A program made the translations under genes and the position numbers. The notes beneath the pieces are model-generated. The model saw only the letters and a program-made list of their open reading frames with translations, did not search any database and was not told the DNA's origin. A DNA stretch of 64,000 nucleotides, from the NCBI RefSeq assembly GCF_008253865.1, contig NZ_CP042331.1:5855501-5919500 (forward strand). Reading direction: 5' to 3'. Of the stretch, positions 8,216 to 16,766 are shown piece after piece (the first letter of the stretch is position 1; every line of letters starts with the position of its first letter). This DNA comes from Bosea sp. F3-2 (GTDB lineage: Bacteria > Pseudomonadota > Alphaproteobacteria > Rhizobiales > Beijerinckiaceae).

Positions 8216-9097
8216 ATGCGGTATTCCCGGATTTGTGTTCTGGCTCTCGCCGGCATGGCGAGCATGTCCAGTGGAGTGGTCTTGGCACAGGGGCGCGTTG
8301 CTGCGCCAAGCCCTGTCGAATCCGCGCCGCTCGCGCCACCGCCCGGCGCGGCTCCCGCTCAGGTTCCTGCCGCCCCGGCACAGACGCCGCCGGCGCCCGC
8401 TCCCGAGCAGCCGTCGACCCCGCAGCCGGTGCAGCCGCCTCCGGCGCTGCAGGGGCCTGTGATGCCGCAACCCGTTCAGCCCGCGCCGACGATGCCGATC
8501 GAGCCGCAGCCGGTGCAGCCGCCGCCGACGCTGCCTGCGCCGGGGCAGCCGCTTCCGCCTCCGCCTTTGCAGCAGCAGGCCGGCGTGCCCGATCCCAATT
8601 CGACCTTGGCCGGGAAGGGCACCGACAGCAGCGATGTCGGCGAGGTCGTGCTCGCGCCGAAGCCGGTGCTGATGCAGTCGGGGCAGGCGACCTGGGACCA
8701 GGGGTTCCAGAAGCTCTCCAACAGCATCAAGGCCCTGCGCGCCGAGGCGCAAAGGGCGGGGTTGGCGGTTGCCGGACGGCCGCTCTCGCTCTTCGTCGAG
8801 ACCACCGATGATGGCTTCCGGTTCGATGCCATGCTGCCGGTCGCGATCCCGCCCGGCGGGCAGGCGCCGTCCCTAGGCCCGGATTTCCGGATGGGCACCT
8901 CGCCCGCGGGGCGCGCGCTGCGCTTCCTGCATCAGGCGCCCTATGACGACATCGATTCGACCTATGAGACGATCACCGCCTATCTCGAAGCGAAGAGCAT
9001 CGTCGTGAAGGACGCCTTCCTCGAGGAATATGTCAGCGAGCTCAACGATCCCGGCGATCCGAACCTCGAGATCAACGTCTACGTGCAGCCGAAATAG
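8216..9097 (+). CDS. Exported proline-rich protein with GyrI-like domain
   Basis: About 293 residues. A signal peptide (M-R-Y-S-R-I-C-V-L-A-L-A-G..., cleavage near V-L-A-Q) precedes a long Pro/Ala/Gln-rich linker with repeated P-Q-P-V-Q-P units (about 30-140), then a C-terminal domain of about 150 residues. That domain has the look of a GyrI-like/AraC effector-binding fold, ending E-E-Y-V-S-E-L-N-D-P-G-D-P-N-L-E-I-N-V-Y-V. GyrI-like domains normally bind small molecules in the cytoplasm, so an exported one is unusual. The start at 8216 is chosen because it begins the signal peptide; earlier in-frame starts would bury it. Function unknown. Confidence 0.72.
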   Translation: MRYSRICVLALAGMASMSSGVVLAQGRVAAPSPVESAPLAPPPGAAPAQVPAAPAQTPPAPAPEQPSTPQPVQPPPALQGPVMPQPVQPAPTMPIEPQPVQPPPTLPAPGQPLPPPPLQQQAGVPDPNSTLAGKGTDSSDVGEVVLAPKPVLMQSGQATWDQGFQKLSNSIKALRAEAQRAGLAVAGRPLSLFVETTDDGFRFDAMLPVAIPPGGQAPSLGPDFRMGTSPAGRALRFLHQAPYDDIDSTYETITAYLEAKSIVVKDAFLEEYVSELNDPGDPNLEINVYVQPK

Positions 9098-9117
9098 GGC
9101 GTGCAGGCTGCCGTGCG

Positions 9118-9262
9118 GTCATTCCGGGGCGCGCCGAAGGCGCGAGCCCGGAACCCAGAACCGATGCCGTTTATCGCAAGGGCGCCGGCGGTCTCAGCCT
9201 ATCGGTTGAAGGACATCGGTTCTGGGTTCCGGGCTCATCGCTGCGCGATGCCCCGGAATGAC
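9118..9262. repeat. Palindromic repeat, GTCATTCCGG family (long variant)
   Basis: 145-bp unit with outer arms GTCATTCCGGGGC / GCCCCGGAATGAC and inner arms GGAACCCAGAACCGATG / CATCGGTTCTGGGTTCC. It lies between the convergent genes at 8216 and 9274, with no coding content. Confidence 0.85.
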
Positions 9263-9273
9263 GGCGGTGCGTG

Positions 9274-10332
9274 TCACGCGCTCCAGCTCAATCCCGGTCG
9301 CATCGGCCTGAAGCGCTCTTCCGGCAAACCGGCCGCCGCCAGCGCCGCTTCCAGCGCCTTGAGCGGGCGCTCCACGCCCTCGTCGGTGAGCTGGAAGGTG
9401 CCCCAGTGGTGGCCGATCGCCTGCTCCGCGCGCAATGCCAGCATCACCCTGACCGCTTCCTCCGGGTTCATGTGATTGTCTGACATGAACCAGCGCGGCT
9501 CATAGGCGCCGATCGGCAGCACGGCGAGGTGGAAGGGTCCATGCTCGCTTCCGAGCCGCTCATAGAGCGAGCCGTCGTGATAGCCGGTGTCGCCGATATG
9601 GAAGATTTTCGTGCTTGCCGTTTCCAGGACATAGGAGCACCAGAGCGCCATGCGCCGGTCGAAGGCGCCGCGCGCCGACCAGTGATAGCTCGGCAGCAGC
9701 GTGATCGCGACGGCTTCCGACAGCTGAAGCCGGTCGTTCCAGTCGTGGGCCTCGGCATGGGCGTCCGGAATCCGGGCCTTGACGATGGTGTCGTTGCCGA
9801 GCGGCATGATCATGCGCGGCTGGTCGCGGTGGTGGAGGCGTGCCAGCGTTTCGATGTCGAGATGATCGTAGTGGTTGTGGGTGATCAGGACCGTATCGAT
9901 CTTCGGCAGGTCGTCGAAGGCGACGCCGGGCTCGTTCACGCGCCGGGGACCGATGAAGGAGAAGGGGCTGGCGCGCTCGGAATAGACCGGGTCTACCAGC
10001 AGGTTGAGGCCGCCGACCTGATAGAGAAACGAGGCGTGGCCGAGATGGACGATGCGGATGCCGTCGACGCGCGCCGGCGGCTTGTCCTGCGGCGGCGCGG
10101 CATATTGCAGGGGGAAGGCCTCACGCTCGCGCTTGCCCGCCTGCCAGCGCAGGACGTCGAGAAGTCCCTTGTTGACCGACCGGCCATCGCTGAAGACGAT
10201 GCCGTCGAAATGGTCGCTGATCGGGCCCTGATAATAAGGGTTGCGCGAGCGGGAAATCGTGGCCCAGGCGGCACCGGTCGAAGCCAGCAGCGCACCGAGG
10301 CCGACGAAAGAGAGAAGTTTGCGGCGGGTCAT
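9274..10332 (-). CDS. MBL-fold metallo-hydrolase, NAPE-PLD/UlaG-like
   Basis: 352-residue metallo-beta-lactamase-fold hydrolase. The N terminus M-T-R-R-K-L-L-S-F-V-G-L-G-A looks like a Tat or membrane-anchor signal. The metal motif T-H-N-H-Y-D-H-L-D lies near residue 150, with further ligands in I-G-D-T-G-Y-H-D-G and the distal H-H-W-G-T-F. The nearest described relatives are NAPE-phospholipase D-like and UlaG-like enzymes; the substrate here is not predictable. The gene ends immediately beside the repeat at 9118-9262. Confidence 0.83.
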   Translation of the reverse strand: MTRRKLLSFVGLGALLASTGAAWATISRSRNPYYQGPISDHFDGIVFSDGRSVNKGLLDVLRWQAGKREREAFPLQYAAPPQDKPPARVDGIRIVHLGHASFLYQVGGLNLLVDPVYSERASPFSFIGPRRVNEPGVAFDDLPKIDTVLITHNHYDHLDIETLARLHHRDQPRMIMPLGNDTIVKARIPDAHAEAHDWNDRLQLSEAVAITLLPSYHWSARGAFDRRMALWCSYVLETASTKIFHIGDTGYHDGSLYERLGSEHGPFHLAVLPIGAYEPRWFMSDNHMNPEEAVRVMLALRAEQAIGHHWGTFQLTDEGVERPLKALEAALAAAGLPEERFRPMRPGLSWSA

Positions 10333-10371
10333 GGCCCAGAAGAGGTAGGCCGCCGCAACGCGGCGTCAAGG

Positions 10372-10974
10372 CTACGACGCCTTAATCGCCAGGGCGTGAA
10401 GCCAGCGCGTGGCCATGCGGTCATAGCCTGAGCCCATCTCCTCCTCGATCTGCAGGGACTGCCAGCGGCTTGGGGCTCCGAAGGCGTCGCGCAACTCGGC
10501 GGAGGAGAGATAGTTGAAATAGCGGCCGAGGCTGTCGCGCCCTTCGGCTTCTCCGGCCTTGAAGCTGGCGTAGAAGGCGCCGCACGGCCGCAGCGCGGCA
10601 TGGATGCGGTCGATGATGCCGGGCAAAGCCGGGCGCGGCGCGTGCAGCAGGCAGGCATGCGCCCAGACGCCGTCATAGGCCGCGACCTCGTCGAGATTCT
10701 CGAACAGCAGGACACGGACCTCGCGGCCGAGCCGCTGCGCCGCCTGCTGAGCCAGCTCCGGGGAACCGTCCGTCGGGACAACGTCGAAGCCGCGTCGCAG
10801 CATCTCCTCGCTGTCCTGGCCGCCACCGCAACCCAATTCGAGAATGCGGGCGCCGGGAGCAAGTCCTGCCGCGAAGATGTCGATGCGGCGGTGCTCGGCC
10901 TGCCGGTCACGCCCCGCATAGGCGCCGGCTTCCTCGGCATAGAAGCCGAGGGTCTGATCGTCCTTGCTCGACAT
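10372..10974 (-). CDS. Class I SAM-dependent methyltransferase
   Basis: 200-residue Rossmann-fold methyltransferase. Motif I I-L-E-L-G-C-G-G-G-Q-D-S lies near residues 44-55, and an acidic residue (T-D-G-S) follows strand 2. The C terminus has the L-Q-I-E-E-E...R-W-L-H-A-L-A pattern common to small-molecule methyltransferases of this type. The start at 10974 (M-S-S-K-D-D-Q-T-L) lies 8 nt after the stop of the upstream LysE gene, so the two are probably one operon. Substrate unknown. Confidence 0.82.
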   Translation of the reverse strand: MSSKDDQTLGFYAEEAGAYAGRDRQAEHRRIDIFAAGLAPGARILELGCGGGQDSEEMLRRGFDVVPTDGSPELAQQAAQRLGREVRVLLFENLDEVAAYDGVWAHACLLHAPRPALPGIIDRIHAALRPCGAFYASFKAGEAEGRDSLGRYFNYLSSAELRDAFGAPSRWQSLQIEEEMGSGYDRMATRWLHALAIKAS

Positions 10975-10982
10975 GACAGGCG

Positions 10983-11609
10983 TCAGTTGCTCCCGGAGCG
11001 GATCGCGACCGTCGCGACGCCGGCGCCGATCAGCAGCGTGCCGCCGGCCTTGTTGAACAGCCCGATCGCGCGTGGGTTGCTGACCACGGCCCGGGCGCGC
11101 GAGGCGACCAGCGCGTAGCCCATGGCGTTGGCGAAGGCGAGGCTGATGAAGGTCGTCTCGAAGATCAGCATCTGCGTCCAGAAATCGCCCTTGGTGTCGA
11201 GGAACTGGGGCAGGAAGGCGACGAAGAAGGTGATGCTCTTCGGGTTGAGCGCGGTCACCAGCCAGGCATGGCCGAGCATCTTCCAGGCGGGCGCGGCATC
11301 CTCGCGCGGCTTGGCATCGAGCGAGCCACCGGCGCGGAAGAGCTTGATGCCGAGCCAGACGAGATAGGCGGCGCCGATCCATTTCAGCGCGGTGAAGACC
11401 ATGGCGGAGGTGGCGAGCAGAGCGCCGACACCGAGCATGGAGAGCGTCATCGCCGTGAAATCACCGAGCGCGACGCCGACGGCGATAGGGAAAGCCGTGC
11501 GCCAGCCCTGGCCGAGCGCATAGGAGATCACGAGGAGAATCGTCGGTCCGGGGATGACCAGGAGGACGGCGGTGGCGGCAGCGAAGGCGGCCCAGGCTTC
11601 GAAGGTCAT
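10983..11609 (-). CDS. LysE/RhtB family amino acid exporter
   Basis: 208-residue inner-membrane exporter with about six hydrophobic segments. The family N-terminal pattern V-L-L-V-I-P-G-P-T-I-L-L-V-I-S-Y-A-L-G-Q-G is clear, and A-L-N-P-K-S-I-T-F-F-V-A-F-L-P-Q-F matches the RhtB signature. ATG at 11609 (M-T-F-E-A-W) is preferred over an in-frame upstream extension of about 42 residues, which is charged and atypical. The short gap to the methyltransferase suggests co-transcription. Substrate probably a neutral amino acid or derivative (family inference). Confidence 0.87.
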   Translation of the reverse strand: MTFEAWAAFAAATAVLLVIPGPTILLVISYALGQGWRTAFPIAVGVALGDFTAMTLSMLGVGALLATSAMVFTALKWIGAAYLVWLGIKLFRAGGSLDAKPREDAAPAWKMLGHAWLVTALNPKSITFFVAFLPQFLDTKGDFWTQMLIFETTFISLAFANAMGYALVASRARAVVSNPRAIGLFNKAGGTLLIGAGVATVAIRSGSN

Positions 11610-11667
11610 GATGATGGCTCCGCTAAAAACCAGAGCCATCACCAGAAGCGGGTGTTTGTAAAGAGGG

Positions 11668-12249
11668 TCAGCGAGCCGGTCGCGGATTATTGCCGAACGA
11701 GACCGCGGGGCCGGCCCCCTCGGCCGCCATTTCACGGCGTACCTCCGGCTCGGCCGCGACGACCAGCACCCACCAGGCGCGATAGCTCGTGCGCGGGTCC
11801 TTGGACAGCGCGATGCCGTAGCGGGTCACTTCCTTCAGCCTTAGATTGGCATCATGGCCGGGCGACTTGCGCCAGCCGTCGAAGGCCTCCTCGACCGAGA
11901 AATAGCCACCGCCCAGATTCTCCGCCGCTCGCGCGGCGTCGACACCAGCGGCATGGATGCGGGCGGTGAAGTTGCCGCCGGCATCATGAGACAGCGCGTT
12001 GGCGGCGACCATCGCGTCGGCCTGGCGCTGCGCCATCGCCATCAGCCGCGGATCCGGGCGGACCGGACCGAGGCCGTTGCTGGCGCGGTAGGTGTTGAGG
12101 ATGCGCCCGGCCTGGGCTGGATCAAGGGAGACGGCGTTGAGCTTCTCGACCATGCGGGGATCGAGCGGGCCCTCGCGCCGCGGATCGCCAGCGCAGGCGG
12201 CGAGGAGGGCGGCGGAAACCAGCAGAGCCAGGGCGGAGAGGCGTTTCAT
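11668..12249 (-). CDS. CAP (SCP/PR1) domain lipoprotein
   Basis: 193-residue predicted lipoprotein. The signal peptide ends in a lipobox L-L-A-A-C with the lipid-attached Cys at position 19. The CAP domain (about 45-180) shows N-x-Y-R-A-S-N-G-L, L-S-H-D-A-G-G, A-A-E-N-L-G-G-G and W-R-K-S-P-G-H-D-A-N-L. Bacterial CAP proteins are extracytoplasmic and largely uncharacterised; some bind lipids or cell-wall components. It appears monocistronic, with the LysE gene beginning 58 nt further on. Confidence 0.83.
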   Translation of the reverse strand: MKRLSALALLVSAALLAACAGDPRREGPLDPRMVEKLNAVSLDPAQAGRILNTYRASNGLGPVRPDPRLMAMAQRQADAMVAANALSHDAGGNFTARIHAAGVDAARAAENLGGGYFSVEEAFDGWRKSPGHDANLRLKEVTRYGIALSKDPRTSYRAWWVLVVAAEPEVRREMAAEGAGPAVSFGNNPRPAR

Positions 12250-12321
12250 CGCGGCATAGTCTCGAATCGGGCGGGCAGCGATGCCGCCCGATCAGGGCCT
12301 TTCTGGGGCCGTGGCAGGATT

Positions 12322-12424
12322 GGAGCATCGGACCGAAAAGTGGAATCCACTTTTCGGAGAAATCCGATGCTCAAACAAAGGGCTAGATCGCCACTTCGTG
12401 TCCGAAAGGGCGCACGGCGATCTA
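12322..12424. repeat. Palindromic repeat, GACCGAAAAGTGG family, copy 1
   Basis: About 100-bp unit. It opens with ATCGGACCGAAAAG followed by its inverted copy, then a second hairpin (GATCGCC...GGCGATC). Its last bases CTAG supply the TAG stop of the minus-strand gene at 12422. Further copies lie at 30551, 32328, 33605 and 48445. Confidence 0.85.
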
Positions 12425-12847
12425 GCTGCGCGCGCCGCCGATCACGCGGCAGAAGGCCTTGCGGACATAGTCCTCCGGCGCGACCTGCCCGGCCTGGACG
12501 ACGAAGACCGCATCGACGCGCGTGCCATTGCCGTTCTTGCGGGCGGTAATGCGCAGCGTCTGCGGGCGGCCCGAACCGGTGGATTCCTGGATGGCGACGA
12601 CGGCGCTGGTCGGCTTGTCGATACGCATGTCGGCAAAGCCTTCTGCCGAGACGGCGGCGGCAAGATCTTTGAGCACGGCAGCGGGCTGACGATTGGGGAC
12701 GAGATCCCAGGTGCGATAGCTGAGGCCCGTGACCATCGGCACGCCATCGACCTTGAAGTTGCTGGCGCAGGGCTGGGCGAGAGCAGGCGCCGCGAACAGG
12801 ACCAAGCCCGCAGCAGAGGACAATGCCGTTCTGAAAAGTGAAGACAT
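12422..12847 (-). CDS. Small secreted protein of unknown function
   Basis: 141 residues with a clear Sec signal peptide (cleavage near A-P-A-L-A-Q, residue 24). The mature part has two Cys (near residues 27 and 134) that could form a disulfide, and a compact alpha/beta pattern without a motif I recognise. Its stop codon is provided by the end of the repeat at 12322-12424, so its natural C terminus may have been altered by repeat insertion. It lies convergent to nothing and is read away from ffh. Confidence 0.7.
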   Translation of the reverse strand: MSSLFRTALSSAAGLVLFAAPALAQPCASNFKVDGVPMVTGLSYRTWDLVPNRQPAAVLKDLAAAVSAEGFADMRIDKPTSAVVAIQESTGSGRPQTLRITARKNGNGTRVDAVFVVQAGQVAPEDYVRKAFCRVIGGARS

Positions 12848-13158
12848 TCAGCGATCCTTTGGTAATGAAATGAAGCCGCGGAAAATTGCGGCAAGGTGCA
12901 GAGAGATGCAACGGCAGGCCGTGCGGGGCACCGGGGTTTTCCCAACTCAAAACTTGACTTTCGCCACATTCTTCCGCTTTAAGACCGCATCCGTTTCGCC
13001 GACATCGCCGAAACCACATCCGCCGACCGGGCCGCGCCAGCCGCTTCCATGAGCCCGGAGGTCAACGTCCGACAGCGCGTTTGCGCCCTCGGGCGCGAAA
13101 CCGTTTGGCAATGAGGTTCTGACGCTGACGGTTTTCTGAGGCAAGTAGGCAGGTCCGC
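12848..13158. other. Divergent intergenic region before ffh with a possible promoter
   Basis: 311 bp without a gene. The best promoter-like pair on the plus strand is TTGACT (12954-12959), a 17-nt spacer and CTTTAA (12977-12982), about 175 nt before ffh. The -10 match is modest, and a closer promoter is possible. Nothing else is recognised. Confidence 0.35.
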
Positions 13159-14736
13159 ATGTTCGGCACGCTGAGCGAAAGACTCTCTGGCATCCTCTCG
13201 GGGCTGACCCGCAGGGGGGCGCTGACCGAGGAGGACGTCAACGCCGCGCTCCGCGAGGTGCGCCGCGCGCTGCTCGAGGCCGACGTCGCGCTCGAGGTCG
13301 TCCGCAGCTTCACCGACAAGGTGCGTGAGCGCGCCATCGGCGCCGAGGTGCTGAAGTCGGTCACGCCCGGCCAGCAGGTCATCAAGATCGTCAACGACGT
13401 CCTGATCGAGACGCTGGGCGGCGAGGGCGAGGTCATCAGCCTCGATGCCGTGCCGCCGGTGCCGATCCTGATGGTGGGTCTGCAAGGTTCGGGTAAAACC
13501 ACCTCCACCGCCAAGATCGCCAAGCGCCTGACCGAGCGCAACAAGAAGAAGGTGCTGATGGCGTCGCTCGATACGCGACGCCCGGCCGCCATGGAGCAGC
13601 TCGCCGTGCTCGGCCAACAGGTCGGCGTGCAGACGCTGCCGATCGTCGCCGGCCAGTCGGCGGTGCAGATCGCCAAGCGCGCGATCGAGGCGGGTCGCCT
13701 CGGCGGCTACGACGTGGTCATGCTCGACACCGCCGGCCGCGTGACGCTCGACGATACGCTGATGGAAGAGGTCGCGCAGGTGAAGGCCGCGACCGGGCCG
13801 CATGAGGTGCTGCTCGTCGCCGACGCGCTGACCGGCCAGGACGCGGTCAACACGGCGCGCGCCTTCGATGCCCGCGTCGGTCTCACCGGCATCGTGCTGA
13901 CCCGTATGGACGGCGATTCGCGCGGTGGTGCCGCGCTCTCGATGCGCGCCGTCACCGGCAAGCCGATCAAGCTGGTCGGCACCGGCGAAAAGACCGACGA
14001 GCTCGACGATTTCCATCCCTCGCGCGTCGCCAACCGCATCCTCGGCATGGGTGACATCGTCTCGCTCGTCGAGAAGGCGGTGCAGACGGTCGATGCCGAC
14101 AAGGCGCAGGCCCTGGCGCAGCGCCTCGCCAAGGGTAATTTCGACCTCGACGACCTACGCATGCAGCTCCAGCAGATGGAGAAGATGGGCGGCTTCGGCG
14201 GCGTGATGGGGCTGCTGCCCGGAATGGCGCAGATGAAGAACCAGCTCGCTGCCGCCAAGGTCGACGACAAGATGATCGCGCGTCAGGTCGCAATCATCAA
14301 TTCGATGACCCCGGCCGAGCGCAGGAATCCCGACCTGCTCAAGAACAGCCGCAAGAAGCGCATCGCCGCCGGCTCCGGCACCTCGCCGGAGGCGATCAAC
14401 AAGCTGCTCAAGATGCATCGCGGCATGGCCGACATGATGAAGGCCATGAAGAAGCAGAAGGGCGGCATGCTCGGCAAGCTCGGCGGCATGTTCGGGCTCG
14501 GCGGCGGACTGCCTGCGGGCATGCCCGACCCGTCCAAGATGGATCCCGCTCAGCTCGAGGCGCTGCAGAAGCAGCTCGGCGCGGGCGGTGGCGGCCTTCC
14601 GCCGCTGCCGCCGGGCGGTTTCCCCGGATTGCCGAAGGGCGTCACCCCGCCGGCTGGCATGATGCCGAAGCTGCCGGGCCTCGGTGGCGGCGGCCTGCCG
14701 GGGCTGGGCGGACCATTCGGAGGCAAGAAGAAGTGA
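13159..14736 (+). CDS. ffh: Signal recognition particle protein Ffh
   Basis: 525-residue SRP54-type GTPase that binds signal sequences and 4.5S RNA and hands ribosomes to FtsY. N domain (1-90), G domain with G1 G-L-Q-G-S-G-K-T-T (near 110), D-T-A-G-R, and L-T-R-M-D-G-D-S-R-G-G; then the methionine-rich M domain (about 300-445). The tail (about 450-525) is unusually rich in Gly, Pro, Met and Leu (G-G-G-L-P repeats), an extension also seen in other alphaproteobacterial Ffh proteins. First gene of the ffh-rpsP-rimM-trmD cluster. Confidence 0.97.
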   Translation: MFGTLSERLSGILSGLTRRGALTEEDVNAALREVRRALLEADVALEVVRSFTDKVRERAIGAEVLKSVTPGQQVIKIVNDVLIETLGGEGEVISLDAVPPVPILMVGLQGSGKTTSTAKIAKRLTERNKKKVLMASLDTRRPAAMEQLAVLGQQVGVQTLPIVAGQSAVQIAKRAIEAGRLGGYDVVMLDTAGRVTLDDTLMEEVAQVKAATGPHEVLLVADALTGQDAVNTARAFDARVGLTGIVLTRMDGDSRGGAALSMRAVTGKPIKLVGTGEKTDELDDFHPSRVANRILGMGDIVSLVEKAVQTVDADKAQALAQRLAKGNFDLDDLRMQLQQMEKMGGFGGVMGLLPGMAQMKNQLAAAKVDDKMIARQVAIINSMTPAERRNPDLLKNSRKKRIAAGSGTSPEAINKLLKMHRGMADMMKAMKKQKGGMLGKLGGMFGLGGGLPAGMPDPSKMDPAQLEALQKQLGAGGGGLPPLPPGGFPGLPKGVTPPAGMMPKLPGLGGGGLPGLGGPFGGKKK

Positions 14737-14762
14737 GACATCGTTCGGCCGTGACGCCTGCC

Positions 14763-14852
14763 GTCATGGTCGGGCTTGTCCCGACCATCCACGTCTTTGC
14801 GACGTCGAGGCCGGGTGAAGACGTGGATGCTCGCCACAAGGGCGAGCATGAC
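14763..14852. repeat. Palindromic repeat, GTCATGGTCGGGC family, copy 1
   Basis: 90-bp unit between ffh and rpsP. It has two hairpins: GTCGGGCTTGTCCCGAC, and GCTCGCCACAAGGGCGAGC, joined by inverted ACGTCTT/AAGACGT arms. An inverted copy lies at 52022-52112. Confidence 0.8.
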
Positions 14853-14916
14853 GGACGAGTGCCCGGCGCGAGCCGGTAAGACCAATCAAGACCAAGACCA
14901 GAGAAAGAGAAGATCC

Positions 14917-15285
14917 ATGTCCCTCAAGATCCGCCTGACCCGCGGCGGCGCCAAGAAGCGCCCCTACTACCGCATCGTTGTCGCCGACGCCCGCTCGCCG
15001 CGCGATGGCCGCTTCATCGACAAGATCGGTTCCTATGACCCGATGAAGCCGAAGGATGCCGCCGACCGCGTCGTGCTCGACACCGAGAAGGTCCAGTCCT
15101 GGCTCGCCAAGGGCGCCCAGCCGACCGACCGCGTCCTGCGCTTCCTCGACGCCGCCGGTCTTGCCAAGCGCCCGGCCCGCAACAACCCGAACAAGGCTGT
15201 TCCGGGCGAGAAGGCCAAGGAGCGCGCCGAGAAGAAGGCCGAGAAGGCCGCTGCTCCGGCTGCCGAAGAAGCCGCCGCCGAGTGA
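14917..15285 (+). CDS. rpsP: 30S ribosomal protein S16
   Basis: 122-residue S16. The conserved N terminus M-S-L-K-I-R-L-T-R-G-G-A-K-K-R-P-Y-Y is followed by V-V-A-D-A-R-S-P-R-D-G-R-F and W-L-A-K-G-A-Q-P-T-D-R-V. A lysine/alanine/glutamate-rich tail of about 35 residues extends beyond the ribosomal core, as in other alphaproteobacteria. The start is fixed by the family N terminus and an AGAAAGAGAAG purine-rich site; longer in-frame upstream starts would lie in the repeat at 14763-14852. Confidence 0.97.
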   Translation: MSLKIRLTRGGAKKRPYYRIVVADARSPRDGRFIDKIGSYDPMKPKDAADRVVLDTEKVQSWLAKGAQPTDRVLRFLDAAGLAKRPARNNPNKAVPGEKAKERAEKKAEKAAAPAAEEAAAE

Positions 15286-15308
15286 GCTTGTCTTGAAGAC
15301 GGGGCTCC

Positions 15309-15411
15309 GTCATTCCGGGCGACCGAAGGGAGACCCGGAATCCATCCTAGAGCGGCGTCGCCCTTCGATGGATTCCGGCTCTGCGCCGCTTTGCGGCTTG
15401 GCCGGAATGAC
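15309..15411. repeat. Palindromic repeat, GTCATTCCGG family
   Basis: Copy between rpsP and rimM, ending 5 nt before the rimM start codon, so it occupies the position of the rimM ribosome-binding site. Arms GGAATCCATC/GATGGATTCC are present. Confidence 0.85.
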
Positions 15412-15416
15412 GAGCC

Positions 15417-15944
15417 ATGTCTGACGAAAACCTTATCCTCCTCGGCGTCGTCGGCGCGCCGCATGGCGTGCGCGGCGAGGTCAGGATCAAGACCTTCACC
15501 GGCGATCCGCTTGCGATCGCCGATTACGGCCCGCTTTCCGACGACAAGGGCCGCAGTTTCGAGATCACCAATATCCGCCCCGCCAAAGAGGTGGTTGTCG
15601 CCCGGCTCAAGGGCGTGACCACGCGCGAGGCAGCCGAGGCGCTCAACGGCACCGAGCTGTTCGTAGCCCGCGACAGGCTGTCGGCCGGCGAGGACGAGGA
15701 CGAATTCCTGCACGCCGATCTCCTCGGCTGCAGCGTGGTCGGGCCGGGCGGCGTCGTACTCGGCACCGTCACCACCGTCGAGAACTATGGCGCAGGCGAC
15801 CTGCTCGATATCGAGACGCCGGACGGACGTTCCGTCCTGATGCCCTTCACCAAGGCCTTCGCGCCGCGCATCGACATCGCCGCGCGCCGGATCGAGGCCG
15901 AGCCGCCTCTGGGATTGTTCGAGCCCGACGATGACAAGCGATAG
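15417..15944 (+). CDS. rimM: Ribosome maturation factor RimM
   Basis: 175 residues, binds S19 and helps 30S head assembly. N-terminal RimM domain (V-V-G-A-P-H-G-V-R-G-E-V-R-I-K-T-F-T-G-D-P) and C-terminal PRC-barrel (D-L-L-D-I-E-T-P-D-G-R-S-V-L-M-P-F-T-K). There is no obvious purine-rich ribosome-binding site because the palindromic repeat ends 5 nt upstream; translation may depend on coupling or on the repeat sequence itself. The 3' end overlaps the HAD pseudogene by 14 nt. Confidence 0.95.
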   Translation: MSDENLILLGVVGAPHGVRGEVRIKTFTGDPLAIADYGPLSDDKGRSFEITNIRPAKEVVVARLKGVTTREAAEALNGTELFVARDRLSAGEDEDEFLHADLLGCSVVGPGGVVLGTVTTVENYGAGDLLDIETPDGRSVLMPFTKAFAPRIDIAARRIEAEPPLGLFEPDDDKR

Positions 15945-16601
15945 ACCGGCCCGTGCGCTGATCTTCGACATGGACGGCACCATCGTCGACAACATGCGCT
16001 TCCATGACGACGCCTGGGAGAGCTGGCACGTCAGCAACCAATTGCCGTTCGACCGCAAGACCTTCGCGGCGCGCACCGCCGGCATGGCCGGCAACGAGAT
16101 CATCTCCTCCTATTTTCCGCAGGCGGCCGTCGCCGAGCTCGATGCGATGAGCGACGCCAAGGAAGCCCTTTATCGGGAAGCCTATCTGCCGCATGTCGCC
16201 GCGAATGCCGGCTTCCTGGAATTGGTCGCACGCGCCGAGGCCGCCGGCGTGCCGATGGCGGTGGCGACGGCCGCGTCGCCGGCCAATATCGAGGTGGTGC
16301 TGGATACGCTAGGCCTGCGCCAGCGCTTCGCCACCATCGTCTCGCCGAGCCAGGGTTTTCGCGGCAAGCCGCATCCGGACATGTTCCTGGCCGCCGCGGA
16401 GCGGATGAAGGTCGAGCCGGCCGACTCATCGTCTTCGAGGATGCGCCGCTCGGCGTCGAGGCGGCGCGCCGCGCCGGCATGCGGGCGGTGGCGCTCTTGA
16501 CCATGCTCGATGCGGGCGGCTTCGCGAATTACGACAACCTGATTGCGTCGGCTCCCGATTTCACGGCGCTGGACGGGCTGCCGGCGCTGCGCTTCGGTTA
16601 G
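15931..16601 (+). pseudogene. HAD-superfamily phosphatase, frameshifted
   Basis: The first frame gives a beta-phosphoglucomutase-like HAD N-terminal half: D-M-D-G-T motif I near residue 13, the helical cap, motif II A-T-A-A-S and the G-K-P-H-P-D motif. At about 16423-16427 the reading frame is lost. The expected next motif (L-I-V-F-E-D-A-P-L-G-V-E-A-A-R-R-A-G-M) continues in another frame to TAG at 16599-16601. Expected spacing suggests a 4-nt loss. Without motif IV Asp the product ending at 16500 should be inactive. A real mutation or an assembly error cannot be separated here. It overlaps rimM. Confidence 0.85.
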
Positions 16602-16620
16602 TTTGCTTTTTCACCGGCGT

Positions 16621-16731
16621 GTCATCCCGGACAAGCGGCGAAGCCGCGCCGATCCGGGATCCATGCCTGAACTTTTTCGGTTACGCTCCGGCATGGATCC
16701 CGGGTCTGCGCTTCGCTTCGCCCGGGATGAC
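16621..16731. repeat. Palindromic repeat, GTCATCCCGG variant
   Basis: 111-bp unit with arms GTCATCCCGG/CCCGGGATGAC and inner GGGATCCATGCC/GGCATGGATCCC, between the HAD pseudogene and trmD. Confidence 0.85.
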
Positions 16732-16766
16732 CAGTCGAAACCAATCCTCTCGAACATCGATCGGCC

